From positions 7,626,001 through 7,690,000 of the forward strand of contig NZ_CP023695.1 of assembly GCF_008704395.1 (NCBI RefSeq): a DNA stretch of 64,000 nucleotides, in the 5' to 3' direction. This DNA is from Streptomyces alboniger. GTDB lineage: Bacteria; Actinomycetota; Actinomycetes; Streptomycetales; Streptomycetaceae. Every line of letters begins with the position of its first letter. Position 1 is the stretch's first letter. The notes below the pieces were generated by a model, which saw only the letters and a program-made list of their open reading frames with translations, was not told where the DNA came from and searched no databases. Position numbers and translations under genes: made by a program. Below are positions 26,765-34,717 of this stretch, piece by piece.

Positions 26765-27760
26765 CTATCGGTTCCCGTCCAGCAACTCCCGGCCCAGGAC
26801 GGTGGCCATGTGCAGTACGGAACCACCGCGCCGGCTGGTGGTGATGAGGCGCGCTTCGCGCAACGCCTTGGTGTGCTGACTGACGGCCGCCAGGGATACA
26901 CCGAGTCGCGCGGCCAGTTCGGTGGTGTTGCAACCGTCGGCGGCGACGCGCAGCGCGGCGGCCCGGGTACGGCCGAGCAGGGTGCCCAGGGGATCGTCGG
27001 TCATGGGGCCCTCGGGATGCCACAGCGCAGCGCCGGTGGCCGGGTCGGTCACCGCGGGCACGGTGAGCCGCGGCACCGACGCGTCGTCGTACGGGTCGTA
27101 CAGGAGGCTGAACGCACGCCAGGTGAACAGAGTCGGTACCAGGACCAGCCCTCTGCCGTTCAGATGAACCTCGACGGGGCGGGGGTAGCGAATCTCCAGC
27201 ACGGGCGGGCGCCAACGCACCAGCGGCGGGCTCAGAGACGCCAGCAGCGCGTCGACTCCCCCTTCGAGGAACGTGCGGGCGTACTGCGCCCGTACGACGT
27301 CCAACTGGGGCCGGGACGCCGCCCAGTACGGCGCTACGGCCACTCGGTGGCAAGCCACGAGGCCCGCCGCCAGCAACCGCCGGGCTTCGCCGTCCCCGTC
27401 GGCGACGGCTCGCGCCCACGGCATGTGGGCGGGGCGGACCGCGACGGGCTCCAGCTCGCGGCGCACCTGGGTGCGCGGCGCCCGCAGCAGAGCCTCCACG
27501 GCGTGGTCGATGTCGGGTGAGTCGCCGGCCAGCGCCAGCAGGTCGAGACCCGGGCCTCGACCCGGCAGCAGTGCGGTGAGGGGCTCGGCGTCCTCGCCCA
27601 ACTGGCCGGCCACGGTGGCGCGCCACCGTTGAAAGGGCAACGGGAGGGAACGCCTGCACAGCATCTCCAGGCTGTAATACGTCTCCGCGGCGGCCCCGAT
27701 GGTACTGGCCACCCGGGTGCGGGCGAGATCCTCCGCGGTGAAATAGATCCGCAGCACCAC
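26765..27760 (-). CDS. ArsR-type winged-helix regulator (DUF5937-like)
   Basis: A 331-residue protein with a long N-terminal domain starting V-L-R-I-Y-F-T-A-E-D-L-A-R-T-R, as in actinobacterial DUF5937 regulators, and a C-terminal ArsR-like winged helix (about 255-325: N-T-T-E-L-A-A-R-L-G-V-S-L-A-A-V-S-Q-H). No metal-binding cysteines are apparent, so the inducer is probably not a metal. Two consecutive GTG codons follow GGGAG; either may be the start. Targets unknown. Confidence 0.78.
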   Translation of the reverse strand: MVLRIYFTAEDLARTRVASTIGAAAETYYSLEMLCRRSLPLPFQRWRATVAGQLGEDAEPLTALLPGRGPGLDLLALAGDSPDIDHAVEALLRAPRTQVRRELEPVAVRPAHMPWARAVADGDGEARRLLAAGLVACHRVAVAPYWAASRPQLDVVRAQYARTFLEGGVDALLASLSPPLVRWRPPVLEIRYPRPVEVHLNGRGLVLVPTLFTWRAFSLLYDPYDDASVPRLTVPAVTDPATGAALWHPEGPMTDDPLGTLLGRTRAAALRVAADGCNTTELAARLGVSLAAVSQHTKALREARLITTSRRGGSVLHMATVLGRELLDGNR

Positions 27761-27924
27761 AGACTCCCGTCACGGAGCGGGGGACACCCCCAGACGCGGT
27801 GCCGGTCCCCGGCCGCCACCTCCGTGGCGACCGTGGCATTGTCGGACGGGGCGAGCGGGTTCTGGAACGCGCTTTCCGGACCTTTGACCGTGCGGCGTTC
27901 CAAGGCTTCGGGTTCGGCGCCCCC

Positions 27925-29238
27925 TTACTGAGCCACCGGGCAATTCATGAAGCTGTCGAACAAAGTGTGGACGTCGGCCTCGGTCCAATCTGCCGGATGG
28001 TCCCGCAGATGTTCGAACCTCTGGTACAGGAACTCCCAATCTCGGAAATCGGGCCCCGCTGTCGAGTAAGGGAGGTCGAGTCCCGCATTGGCCTGGACGT
28101 CACGGAGATAACGTACGATCTGCCCGGTATCGTTCATATTCATCACTGCGTCGTAGTACGGCCTCGCGAGCTGCGCCTGACGGAGTGCCTCGAATCCGTG
28201 GTACTGGTTGACTGCATCGAACGCGGCTTGACCGACCAGCCCTCTATTGCCGATCTCATTGATCCGTGCCGTCATGTGATGGGACAGCATGCCGATTGCA
28301 CTGTTGTCCGGACCGTCGCCGGGCCAGAGGTTGTTGATGTTGTTGTTCATCGAATCCAGCATCGACTGCACATCGGCCACGGTTCGGAGTTGGAAATGGT
28401 TGGCCGCGTTCCCGCTGTGCGCGGTCCACCAGTTGGCCAGCGCATCCTTCATGAGGGCGTGGTCGATCACATGTCGTCGATGCTGGCCCGGGGTGACGGC
28501 GACGATTTGCTTGGTGGAGGAGGAGAAAGCCCTGCGATCCAACACGCGTTGAATCGGGAGGTCTTGACGCTCCCGCGCCCCTCCGGAGGAGTGACCGGCG
28601 GACATGCCCTGTTCCCCGGCCGCCACTGCCTGAAAGGTTTCCCCCACGTCCGCCCGCTGTAGTGCTCGTGTGGCGTTGGCTTCCGCTTCGCGTTCGAACC
28701 GGTCGGACGGGTCCGAGACCTTCAACCCCGAGCCGTTAACGGTGCCGGCGACAGGCCCGGAGCGTTGTTGTATGACATGGGTCAACTCGTGGGCGAGGGT
28801 GTGCTTGTCGCCACCGCCTTCGCCGATGATGACGTGGTTGCCGGACGTGTAGGCACGGGCGCCGACTTCGGCGGCGGACGCCTTGGCGGCCGAGTCGTTG
28901 TGGATGCGGACGTCGGAGAAGTCCGCGCCGAGGCGTGCTTCCATGTCGGCGCGGGTGGCGTCGTCCATGGCACGCCCGGGGGATCGCAGGACGTCGTGAA
29001 CGGCGGACCGCTGCACCGCAGGCTGTCCGTTCTGCTGATGCCCACACCCGGCGCTGTGCTGATGCTGATCCTGGGCCCAGGAATGGCCGGCCTGGCGGAG
29101 CAGTTGTACGACGGCGGCGTTGCCGGCCGTCGCCTGTAGGCCCGGCAGACCGTGCGGCCGCGAGGGCGAGGACGACTTGCGGGCTGGAGTACGGCCGCCG
29201 TCGGCCCTCGTGCCCGAGGGGTTCTCGTGATCGTGCAA
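27925..29238 (-). CDS. DUF4157 (eCIS-core) protein with a C-terminal effector-like domain
   Basis: A 437-residue protein. After a Streptomyces-type lead segment (L-Q-A-T-A-G-N-A-A-V-V-Q-L-L-R, about 34-48) comes a DUF4157 domain (about 75-175) with the zinc-protease motif L-A-H-E-L-T-H. DUF4157 proteins are associated with extracellular contractile injection systems, where the domain is found at the front of effectors. The rest (about 225-437) is a different domain with an H-R-R-H-V-I-D-H-A-L segment that I do not recognise; it could be a toxin. TTG start with AAGGAAG five bases upstream. Its first 180 residues are closely similar to the second DUF4157 protein at 30.5-31.8 kb. Confidence 0.75.
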   Translation of the reverse strand: MHDHENPSGTRADGGRTPARKSSSPSRPHGLPGLQATAGNAAVVQLLRQAGHSWAQDQHQHSAGCGHQQNGQPAVQRSAVHDVLRSPGRAMDDATRADMEARLGADFSDVRIHNDSAAKASAAEVGARAYTSGNHVIIGEGGGDKHTLAHELTHVIQQRSGPVAGTVNGSGLKVSDPSDRFEREAEANATRALQRADVGETFQAVAAGEQGMSAGHSSGGARERQDLPIQRVLDRRAFSSSTKQIVAVTPGQHRRHVIDHALMKDALANWWTAHSGNAANHFQLRTVADVQSMLDSMNNNINNLWPGDGPDNSAIGMLSHHMTARINEIGNRGLVGQAAFDAVNQYHGFEALRQAQLARPYYDAVMNMNDTGQIVRYLRDVQANAGLDLPYSTAGPDFRDWEFLYQRFEHLRDHPADWTEADVHTLFDSFMNCPVAQ

Positions 29239-29407
29239 GGGGTCTTCCTTTGGTGCGAGTTCGTCGACTCCCTCTGCATACGCTGCGGGGGACCGCTGAT
29301 GCCAGGTACGGCCGGGCAGTGACGGCTGGCCGGAGGGGCAGGGCCCACGGGGTATCGCGGTGTACGGTCATGAAGTGCGTTGACGCCGCGACGTTCAGGG
29401 GGCCTTC

Positions 29408-30496
29408 ATGTCTTCCACCCCACCTCCCTCGTTACCACCTCCGGGGAACGAGCCGCCGAGAAGCGGTTCACCTTCGACCGAGCCGTCCTCGCCTGATCCA
29501 GGGCCGACTCGCGTAGGCACTCGGTCTGCCGCGTCCGGTGACAGGGACGGGGACGGCAACGCCCGGCCGAACACGGCCTGGCAGTGGACGCTCAGGGTGT
29601 TCGCGGTGATCGGCGCTATTGGCGTCCTCGTCTCGTCGGCTGTCGCGATCTGGGGACTTCCCGCGGCCGTACAGAGTTCGGATGTCGCGAAGAGGGCCGA
29701 GGCCCGTGAGCGGAACAAGGACAAGCAGGACGACGCGAAGGAGGAACGCCTCACGGTCGGCCCCGCGATCGACATCGCGGCTGGGGATCCGAACCTCCAT
29801 TTCAGCCGCCGGTTCGCGCTCGCTCAGCGCACCACGAATGCGGACAGTCTTCCGGACGGCGGCTTCCTGTCGCACAAGTACTGGGCCTGGTTCGCGAAGA
29901 ACAAGGGCCTGCGAGTCAATGAAGCAACGGTCCGCGTCACCATCTTTCCCATCCACCGGGGCACGGTGGTGATCCAGAACATGCGGATCACCAACCTCTC
30001 CTGCCGGCCCACGCGCTACACCGGTACTGCTGTGGTTCCCCCCAACTTCGGAGACAGCGGAGGCGAGGCGCTCCCCACGGCAGTCGCCTTCGACCTTACG
30101 GAACCCATTCCGAGGCCGTGGAAGAACGAAGGCCTGATGTCTGCCGACGGCGCGTGGAAACTCTCTGGAAACGCCTTCGCCAAGGCCATCTACCTCGATG
30201 GGGGCGAAGATTTCGACGCCAGGGCGTTCGACCTCTCCTTCTTCACCAAGGACAAGGACTGTGAGTTCGGTGTCGAGGTGAACGTCACGACCGCCGGGCG
30301 GGGCGACGAGTGGTACCCCGTGATCTTTCCCGGGCGACGGTTTACCTACAAGGTGGCTGGACGCCCGGAACGGTACGAGACTTCCGTAATCAGCGAAAGT
30401 GTGGAGAAGCCACCTGTTCTCAGGGGCCCACGCACCCCAATGGAGCCGCCAACCCTACGGAAAGGCACGTTCTTGCCGGCTCACGGTCGCACCTGA
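29408..30496 (+). CDS. Single-helix membrane protein of unknown function
   Basis: A 362-residue protein with a Pro/Ser-rich cytoplasmic N-terminus (about 55 residues), one membrane helix (about 62-82), a short charged coiled stretch (K-R-A-E-A-R-E-R-N-K-D-K) and a soluble domain of about 240 residues ending in Pro-rich sequence. It lies between two minus-strand DUF4157 genes on the opposite strand: divergent from the first, convergent with the second. It could be linked to them, for example as an immunity or docking protein, but nothing in the sequence proves this. Confidence 0.65.
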   Translation: MSSTPPPSLPPPGNEPPRSGSPSTEPSSPDPGPTRVGTRSAASGDRDGDGNARPNTAWQWTLRVFAVIGAIGVLVSSAVAIWGLPAAVQSSDVAKRAEARERNKDKQDDAKEERLTVGPAIDIAAGDPNLHFSRRFALAQRTTNADSLPDGGFLSHKYWAWFAKNKGLRVNEATVRVTIFPIHRGTVVIQNMRITNLSCRPTRYTGTAVVPPNFGDSGGEALPTAVAFDLTEPIPRPWKNEGLMSADGAWKLSGNAFAKAIYLDGGEDFDARAFDLSFFTKDKDCEFGVEVNVTTAGRGDEWYPVIFPGRRFTYKVAGRPERYETSVISESVEKPPVLRGPRTPMEPPTLRKGTFLPAHGRT

Positions 30497-30532
30497 ACGC
30501 TGTCGGGACATGCCGGGGGCTGCCGAGGGCCT

Positions 30533-31816
30533 TTACGTGATCACAGGAGGAAAGCCCGCAGGTGCTGCTACCGGGCTGACCGCCTGGGTCGCCCTGTCCA
30601 TCTGCACATAGCTCGCCGTGTACTCGACCCCTTGCGGTACGAAGTACTCCAGTTCAGCAGGGTTGGTCGACATCTGGCCGTAGGTACGGACATGGAAGGT
30701 GACGCCGTACCAGAAGGGTGAGCCTGCGTTGTTCTGCGCGTGGCGTGTGCACGCGAGCAGCATCAATTTGAGAGGCTCCTCAAACCTGCGGTTGAAGTTC
30801 TGGTTCGTGCTGTTGGTCATGGGCGTCAGATTGATCGAGACTCCGTGGCCGCCCAGGTTGTCGTTCCACAGGTGCCCCTTGATCCAGCCGTCGCCGTCCC
30901 TCTGGTTGAGCTCGTTGACGATCGTGCATTCGGCGGGCGCTGGACGAGAACCCCCGTAGGTGTTCCCAGGCGCGTTGACACTCGGCCCCAAGGTGACCGA
31001 GACACTCGACCCACCCGTGCGGGTCAGTGGCCCGCCGTAGGGGTTCATGGGACCGAAAGCAGGAGCGCCCCACACCGGCGAGTGCCTGTCCCAGGCGGGG
31101 AGCGGCAGATTCCCGGTGGCGCCTCGCGTGGCGACCCGCTGCACCCGGACTTCCCCGGTGGCGGGCGCCCTGCTCGACCGGTCTTCCTCCACTGGCGACT
31201 CGCGCTGTACGGGACTGCTCATCGCACGGGTGGCGTTGGCCTCGGCCTCTCGCTCGAACCGGTCACCCGGATCGGAGACGCGCAGCCCCGCGCCGTTGTC
31301 CGTGCCCGCCACGGGGCCTTGACGTTGCTGGATGACGTGGGTGAGTTCGTGGGCGAGGGTGTGCTTGTCACTGCCACCGTCGCCGATGACGACATGGCTG
31401 CCGGAGGTGTAGGCGCGGGCGCCCACCTCGGCGGCCGACGCCTTCGCGGCACTGCCGGTGTGCAGGCGGACGTCCGAGAAGTCCGCACCGAGGCGGGTTT
31501 CCATGTCGGTGCGGGTGGCCTCGTCCAGGGGCTGTCCGCCACTGCGGAGGACATCGTGGACGGCGGACCTCTGTACGGCCGGCTCGGCTTGCTGGTGTCC
31601 GCAGCCCGCACCGTGCTGGTGCTGTTCCTGCGCCCCGAGGTGGCCTGCCTGGCGGAGCATCTGAACAGCCGCGGCGTTCCCAGCGGTGCGCTGCAGTGCC
31701 GCGAGCGCCTGGGCGGACGTGCTCCCGGCGGCCGCACCTGTTGACGCCTGGGTGCGGTCCGGTGGCCGGCTGGGCTTCTTCTCGTCGGCGGGTCGGGGGT
31801 TTTCGCGGGGGCGCAT
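30533..31816 (-). CDS. DUF4157 (eCIS-core) protein with a nuclease-like C-terminal domain
   Basis: A 427-residue paralogue of the first DUF4157 protein: same lead segment (L-Q-R-T-A-G-N-A-A-A-V-Q-M-L-R) and L-A-H-E-L-T-H zinc motif. The C-terminal region differs. The stretch G-W-I-K-G-H-L-W-N-D-N-L-G-G followed by N-L-T-P-M-T and F-E-E-P-L-K (about 320-360) resembles the core of DNA/RNA non-specific nucleases (usually D-R-G-H ... N-L-x-P-M), with the key His kept but the preceding D-R replaced. This suggests a protease-linked nuclease effector. The ATG at 31816 has GGAAGG five bases upstream. Confidence 0.75.
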   Translation of the reverse strand: MRPRENPRPADEKKPSRPPDRTQASTGAAAGSTSAQALAALQRTAGNAAAVQMLRQAGHLGAQEQHQHGAGCGHQQAEPAVQRSAVHDVLRSGGQPLDEATRTDMETRLGADFSDVRLHTGSAAKASAAEVGARAYTSGSHVVIGDGGSDKHTLAHELTHVIQQRQGPVAGTDNGAGLRVSDPGDRFEREAEANATRAMSSPVQRESPVEEDRSSRAPATGEVRVQRVATRGATGNLPLPAWDRHSPVWGAPAFGPMNPYGGPLTRTGGSSVSVTLGPSVNAPGNTYGGSRPAPAECTIVNELNQRDGDGWIKGHLWNDNLGGHGVSINLTPMTNSTNQNFNRRFEEPLKLMLLACTRHAQNNAGSPFWYGVTFHVRTYGQMSTNPAELEYFVPQGVEYTASYVQMDRATQAVSPVAAPAGFPPVIT

Positions 31817-31977
31817 GGAGGCCTTCCGGGGAGCGGACTCGGGATCCTCCCTGCATACGTGGCATGCGGCTCGCCGCGCCAGGTACTGAGGGGCAGTGTT
31901 CAGTGGCTGAACAGGCAAGGGGGCGGGTCGAGATATCCGAGGTCCTGGCACCAACTTCCCTGGGGTACAGTAGATCT

Positions 31978-32126
31978 TGAGCTGGTCACCGCAACACGCG
32001 GTAGCTGGCGATGCGTCGGTGGTCCAAGGAAAGACGCCCCGCTTCCTGCGGGGAAATGCAGGTGCAAGGCCTGCCCGGCGCTCGATACGGGGCCCGTACG
32101 CGCACAGCGCGTACGGGCCCTTTGCG
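31978..32126 (+). ncRNA. Structured small RNA candidate
   Basis: A TACAGT -10-like box (31966-31971) precedes a chain of hairpins: AGCT ... CCGC-aacac-GCGG ... AGCT (31980-32006), CCCCGC-ttcct-GCGGGG (32037-32053), GCAGG-tgcaagg-CCTGC (32058-32074), then a 13-bp terminator. No open frame fits. It resembles an independent small RNA or a terminated leader of the GNAT gene 180 bases downstream. It lacks the conserved core of cobalamin riboswitches and does not match tmRNA, RNase P or SRP RNA. Confidence 0.5.
32090..32120 (+). terminator. Strong intrinsic terminator of the RNA
   Basis: GGGCCCGTACGCG (32090-32102) and CGCGTACGGGCCC (32108-32120) form a perfect 13-bp stem with a five-base loop, followed by TTT. 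Further on, a GTGCCGGACGAG duplication (about 32145-32176) and a 7-bp hairpin GGATGCC/GGCATCC (about 32228-32247) precede the GNAT gene. Confidence 0.85.
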
Positions 32127-32300
32127 TTCCCGGACAACCGGCAGCGTGCCGGACGAGCGCTCGCGTGCCGGACGAGCAGTCCGAGGCTCTGGTGGACCAG
32201 TCGGTGAAGCTGGTCCGCGTCATGACGGGATGCCAGTTAAGGCATCCGGCCCCTCGGCCCGCCGAGGGACGCTGTCAGTGGCCCGTGCCACACTCCCGGG

Positions 32301-32843
32301 ATGCACCACGACTCCCTCGAATTGCGTCAACTCACTTCGCCCCAGATGGTCGACGCCCGGCTCCGTCATGCCTTGATCGACTGCTGGGTCGACGTCACCA
32401 ACGCCGGCGGGGCGGCAGGCTTCCCGTTCCCGCCCATAGATGCCCAGCAGGCAGCACCCGCCCTCGACGCCATCCTCACCAACCTCGCTCCGAACACCTG
32501 CCGCCTGCTCGTGGCTCTGGCCGAGGGGGAGGTGGTGGGTTGGCTCAACATACGCCGCGACCCCTTCGCCCTCATCGCCCACTGGGGAACGCTGCACCAC
32601 GTTCAGACCCATCCCCGCGTCCGCGGTCGCGGCATCGGCGTCGCGCTGATGGCACGGGCCCGCCAGGTCGCGAGGGAAGAGATGGATCTGGAGCATCTGC
32701 ACCTGGCCGCGCGCGGCGGGGTGGGACTGGAGCACTTCTACGGTCGGCTCGGGTGGAAAGAGATCGGCCGCTGGCCCGACGCCCTGCGCTTGGCCTCAGG
32801 AGACGACCGTGACGAGATCCTCATGATCCTCGCGCCCCTCTGA
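32301..32843 (+). CDS. GNAT-family N-acetyltransferase
   Basis: A 180-residue acetyltransferase with the acetyl-CoA loop H-P-R-V-R-G-R-G-I-G-V-A-L and a C-terminal H-F-Y-G-R-L-G-W motif. The resemblance to aminoglycoside and small-molecule acetyltransferases is only fold-level. ATG after CCCGGG with no strong ribosome site. The upstream 450 bases hold the structured RNA and hairpins. Confidence 0.82.
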   Translation: MHHDSLELRQLTSPQMVDARLRHALIDCWVDVTNAGGAAGFPFPPIDAQQAAPALDAILTNLAPNTCRLLVALAEGEVVGWLNIRRDPFALIAHWGTLHHVQTHPRVRGRGIGVALMARARQVAREEMDLEHLHLAARGGVGLEHFYGRLGWKEIGRWPDALRLASGDDRDEILMILAPL

Positions 32844-32926
32844 GGATCAAATCCGGGCGCTCTTGCTCGGTGGGATCCGTAGGAGTGCGCCGTGCGCAAG
32901 GGCGGATCGGTCGGCGTGAGTTGGTT

Positions 32927-33610
32927 CTACTCGTTGGGGGGTACCCCCGGCCCCCGTGCGATCAGGACATCGGCTTCGTGGTGCCAGCCGAGGGAGGAGT
33001 AGAGGTGCTGTCCTTCCTTACTGGCGATGAGAAGGCCGGTACGGGCGCCCTGGGCCACGGCGGCCTCCGCCAGAGCGCTCATCATGGCGCGGCCCAGGCC
33101 GCGGCGGCGGTGCGCCGCGTCCGTCTCGATGCGGTCGGCGATCGCATCGGCGCCGATCACAGCGATGGCGCCGTGCGCCGCCACCCCTCCGGAGGAGTCA
33201 TGGAGGGAGACGACCGTGACTGGTCCCTCCGTGCGGACCTCGCGTTCATACGGCGCGGCCGGCGCGTGCTGCGGGTGCTCGGTCAGATCGGTCGTCATGA
33301 ACCACTCGGACCGTTGGAGCACCTCGAGTCCGGCGGCGCTGACGACGGCTTCGACGGTGCCTGGGAGCAGCGTAGGTACCGTGAGCCAGGTGGTCTGTTG
33401 TGCGGCGGCGACGGATGCTGCCAGCCGTGCCAGGGACTTGGGTTCCTCGTCCGCACGCAGCGCGAACACCTCGACCTCGCGGCCAGGTTGGTTGCACTTG
33501 GACCACAAGCCGTCCTCGCCGGACTCGACCGGCTCGGCCGCGGGCAGGGAGCGAGCCACGGTCCAGCCGTTCAGCCAACGTCGTATCAGTGCTGATTCGA
33601 TCTTCGTCAT
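32927..33610 (-). CDS. GNAT-family N-acetyltransferase
   Basis: A 227-residue protein whose C-terminal half is a GNAT domain (A-A-H-R-R-R-G-L-G-R-A-M-M; L-Y-S-S-L-G-W at the end). The N-terminal half (about 1-115) is a separate domain containing W-L-N-G-W-T-V-A-R, found in other two-part Streptomyces acetyltransferases. Convergent with the previous GNAT. Substrate unknown. Confidence 0.8.
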   Translation of the reverse strand: MTKIESALIRRWLNGWTVARSLPAAEPVESGEDGLWSKCNQPGREVEVFALRADEEPKSLARLAASVAAAQQTTWLTVPTLLPGTVEAVVSAAGLEVLQRSEWFMTTDLTEHPQHAPAAPYEREVRTEGPVTVVSLHDSSGGVAAHGAIAVIGADAIADRIETDAAHRRRGLGRAMMSALAEAAVAQGARTGLLIASKEGQHLYSSLGWHHEADVLIARGPGVPPNE

Positions 33611-33729
33611 CCGGCGATTAGAGCATGACCACCATTCTCGTGTTTCCGCTCAACCGGCCAAGGCAGCGGTCGGCGAGGTTCTCTACGGGGTGGGCCTGTA
33701 TACAGGAGGCGGACTCCGGCCCGGTGGCC

Positions 33730-34575
33730 CTACCCGCCCACAAGACCGTCCAGGATCTTGGCCACCTCGGGGGGACGGAGCCACACACCGAGGTGGCTGG
33801 CGTCCACGGTGTGCACGTCGAAGCGGTTACGAGGTGTGAGTCGGTCGGCCTCCGCGATCATCCGGTCCTGCATGGCCGGTGGTATCGCCTTGTCCTGCGA
33901 GAAGCGGATGTAGGTGCGGGGAATCCGGCCCCAGGTGTCGGCTCGGCCCCGCGCGTCGGCTGTCAGTACCTGCGGGGCTTCCGCCGGCTCGAAGGTGTTC
34001 AGGCAGGCACGGAACTGCTCGTCGGTGGCGTCGGCCATCAGTCCGTACTTGAGCGCGGCGAGGAACTCGGGGCCCCCCGAACGCCAGTTGACCATCGAGG
34101 TAGCGACCTCGGTATGCCCGAGCGTCGCCAAGTAGGCAGTTATGCTGGGCAGTTCGATACAACACCAGGCGGAGACGTAGACGACCCGGCTCAGTAGATC
34201 GGGCACCACATTGCCGACCCCGCTGATCGTCGCTCCGCCGCCGCTGGTGCCGACGAGGACGACGGGGCCGAATTCGCAGACGCGCCGCACGGCGTCGACG
34301 ACGTGGGCGACGTTGTCCTCCAGGGTGACTTCGGCCAGCGGGGACGACTGCGCTGTGAACGCGTCCAGGTCCTGGGGTGCCTGATACGAGAGGGGAAAGC
34401 AGGCGTCGGCGCCGTGCCCGGGCAGATCCACCGCCAACGACCGGTGCCCCAGGAGGGTGAGCTCCCGCAGCAGTGGCGACCAGACGGCGGAGTTGCTGTG
34501 CGCGCCGTGGACGAGTACGAACGTCGGGCGATCATCCGGACGCGCCTGACTCTGACGTCCACTGCCAGAGGACAT
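33730..34575 (-). CDS. Alpha/beta hydrolase
   Basis: A 281-residue cytoplasmic hydrolase: oxyanion segment L-V-H-G-A-H-S-N, nucleophile elbow G-T-S-G-G-G (Ser about residue 108) and C-terminal His in D-A-S-H-L. The family covers esterases and salicylate-ester or hydroxynitrile-lyase relatives; the long insert after the elbow carries several Cys and Tyr residues. The ATG at 34575 has AAGGAG six bases upstream. Divergent from the ankyrin gene. Confidence 0.85.
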   Translation of the reverse strand: MSSGSGRQSQARPDDRPTFVLVHGAHSNSAVWSPLLRELTLLGHRSLAVDLPGHGADACFPLSYQAPQDLDAFTAQSSPLAEVTLEDNVAHVVDAVRRVCEFGPVVLVGTSGGGATISGVGNVVPDLLSRVVYVSAWCCIELPSITAYLATLGHTEVATSMVNWRSGGPEFLAALKYGLMADATDEQFRACLNTFEPAEAPQVLTADARGRADTWGRIPRTYIRFSQDKAIPPAMQDRMIAEADRLTPRNRFDVHTVDASHLGVWLRPPEVAKILDGLVGG

Positions 34576-34717
34576 GGTCTCTCCTTCGGTCACCATGAGG
34601 GACGGGCAACTGCCCACCCTCCCATCCGTGCTGACGGCCCAGAGCACCGAGGCCCGTGATCGAGACGGACACTATCCGTACGCAGGCTTTGTCAGACCCC
34701 CCTGTCACCATCGGCGC

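Noticed and set aside
32041..32085. GGTGCAA segment as a cobalamin riboswitch
   Set aside because: The conserved C-C-G-C-C-A-C-T-G box and the expected spacing are absent, and the downstream gene is an acetyltransferase.
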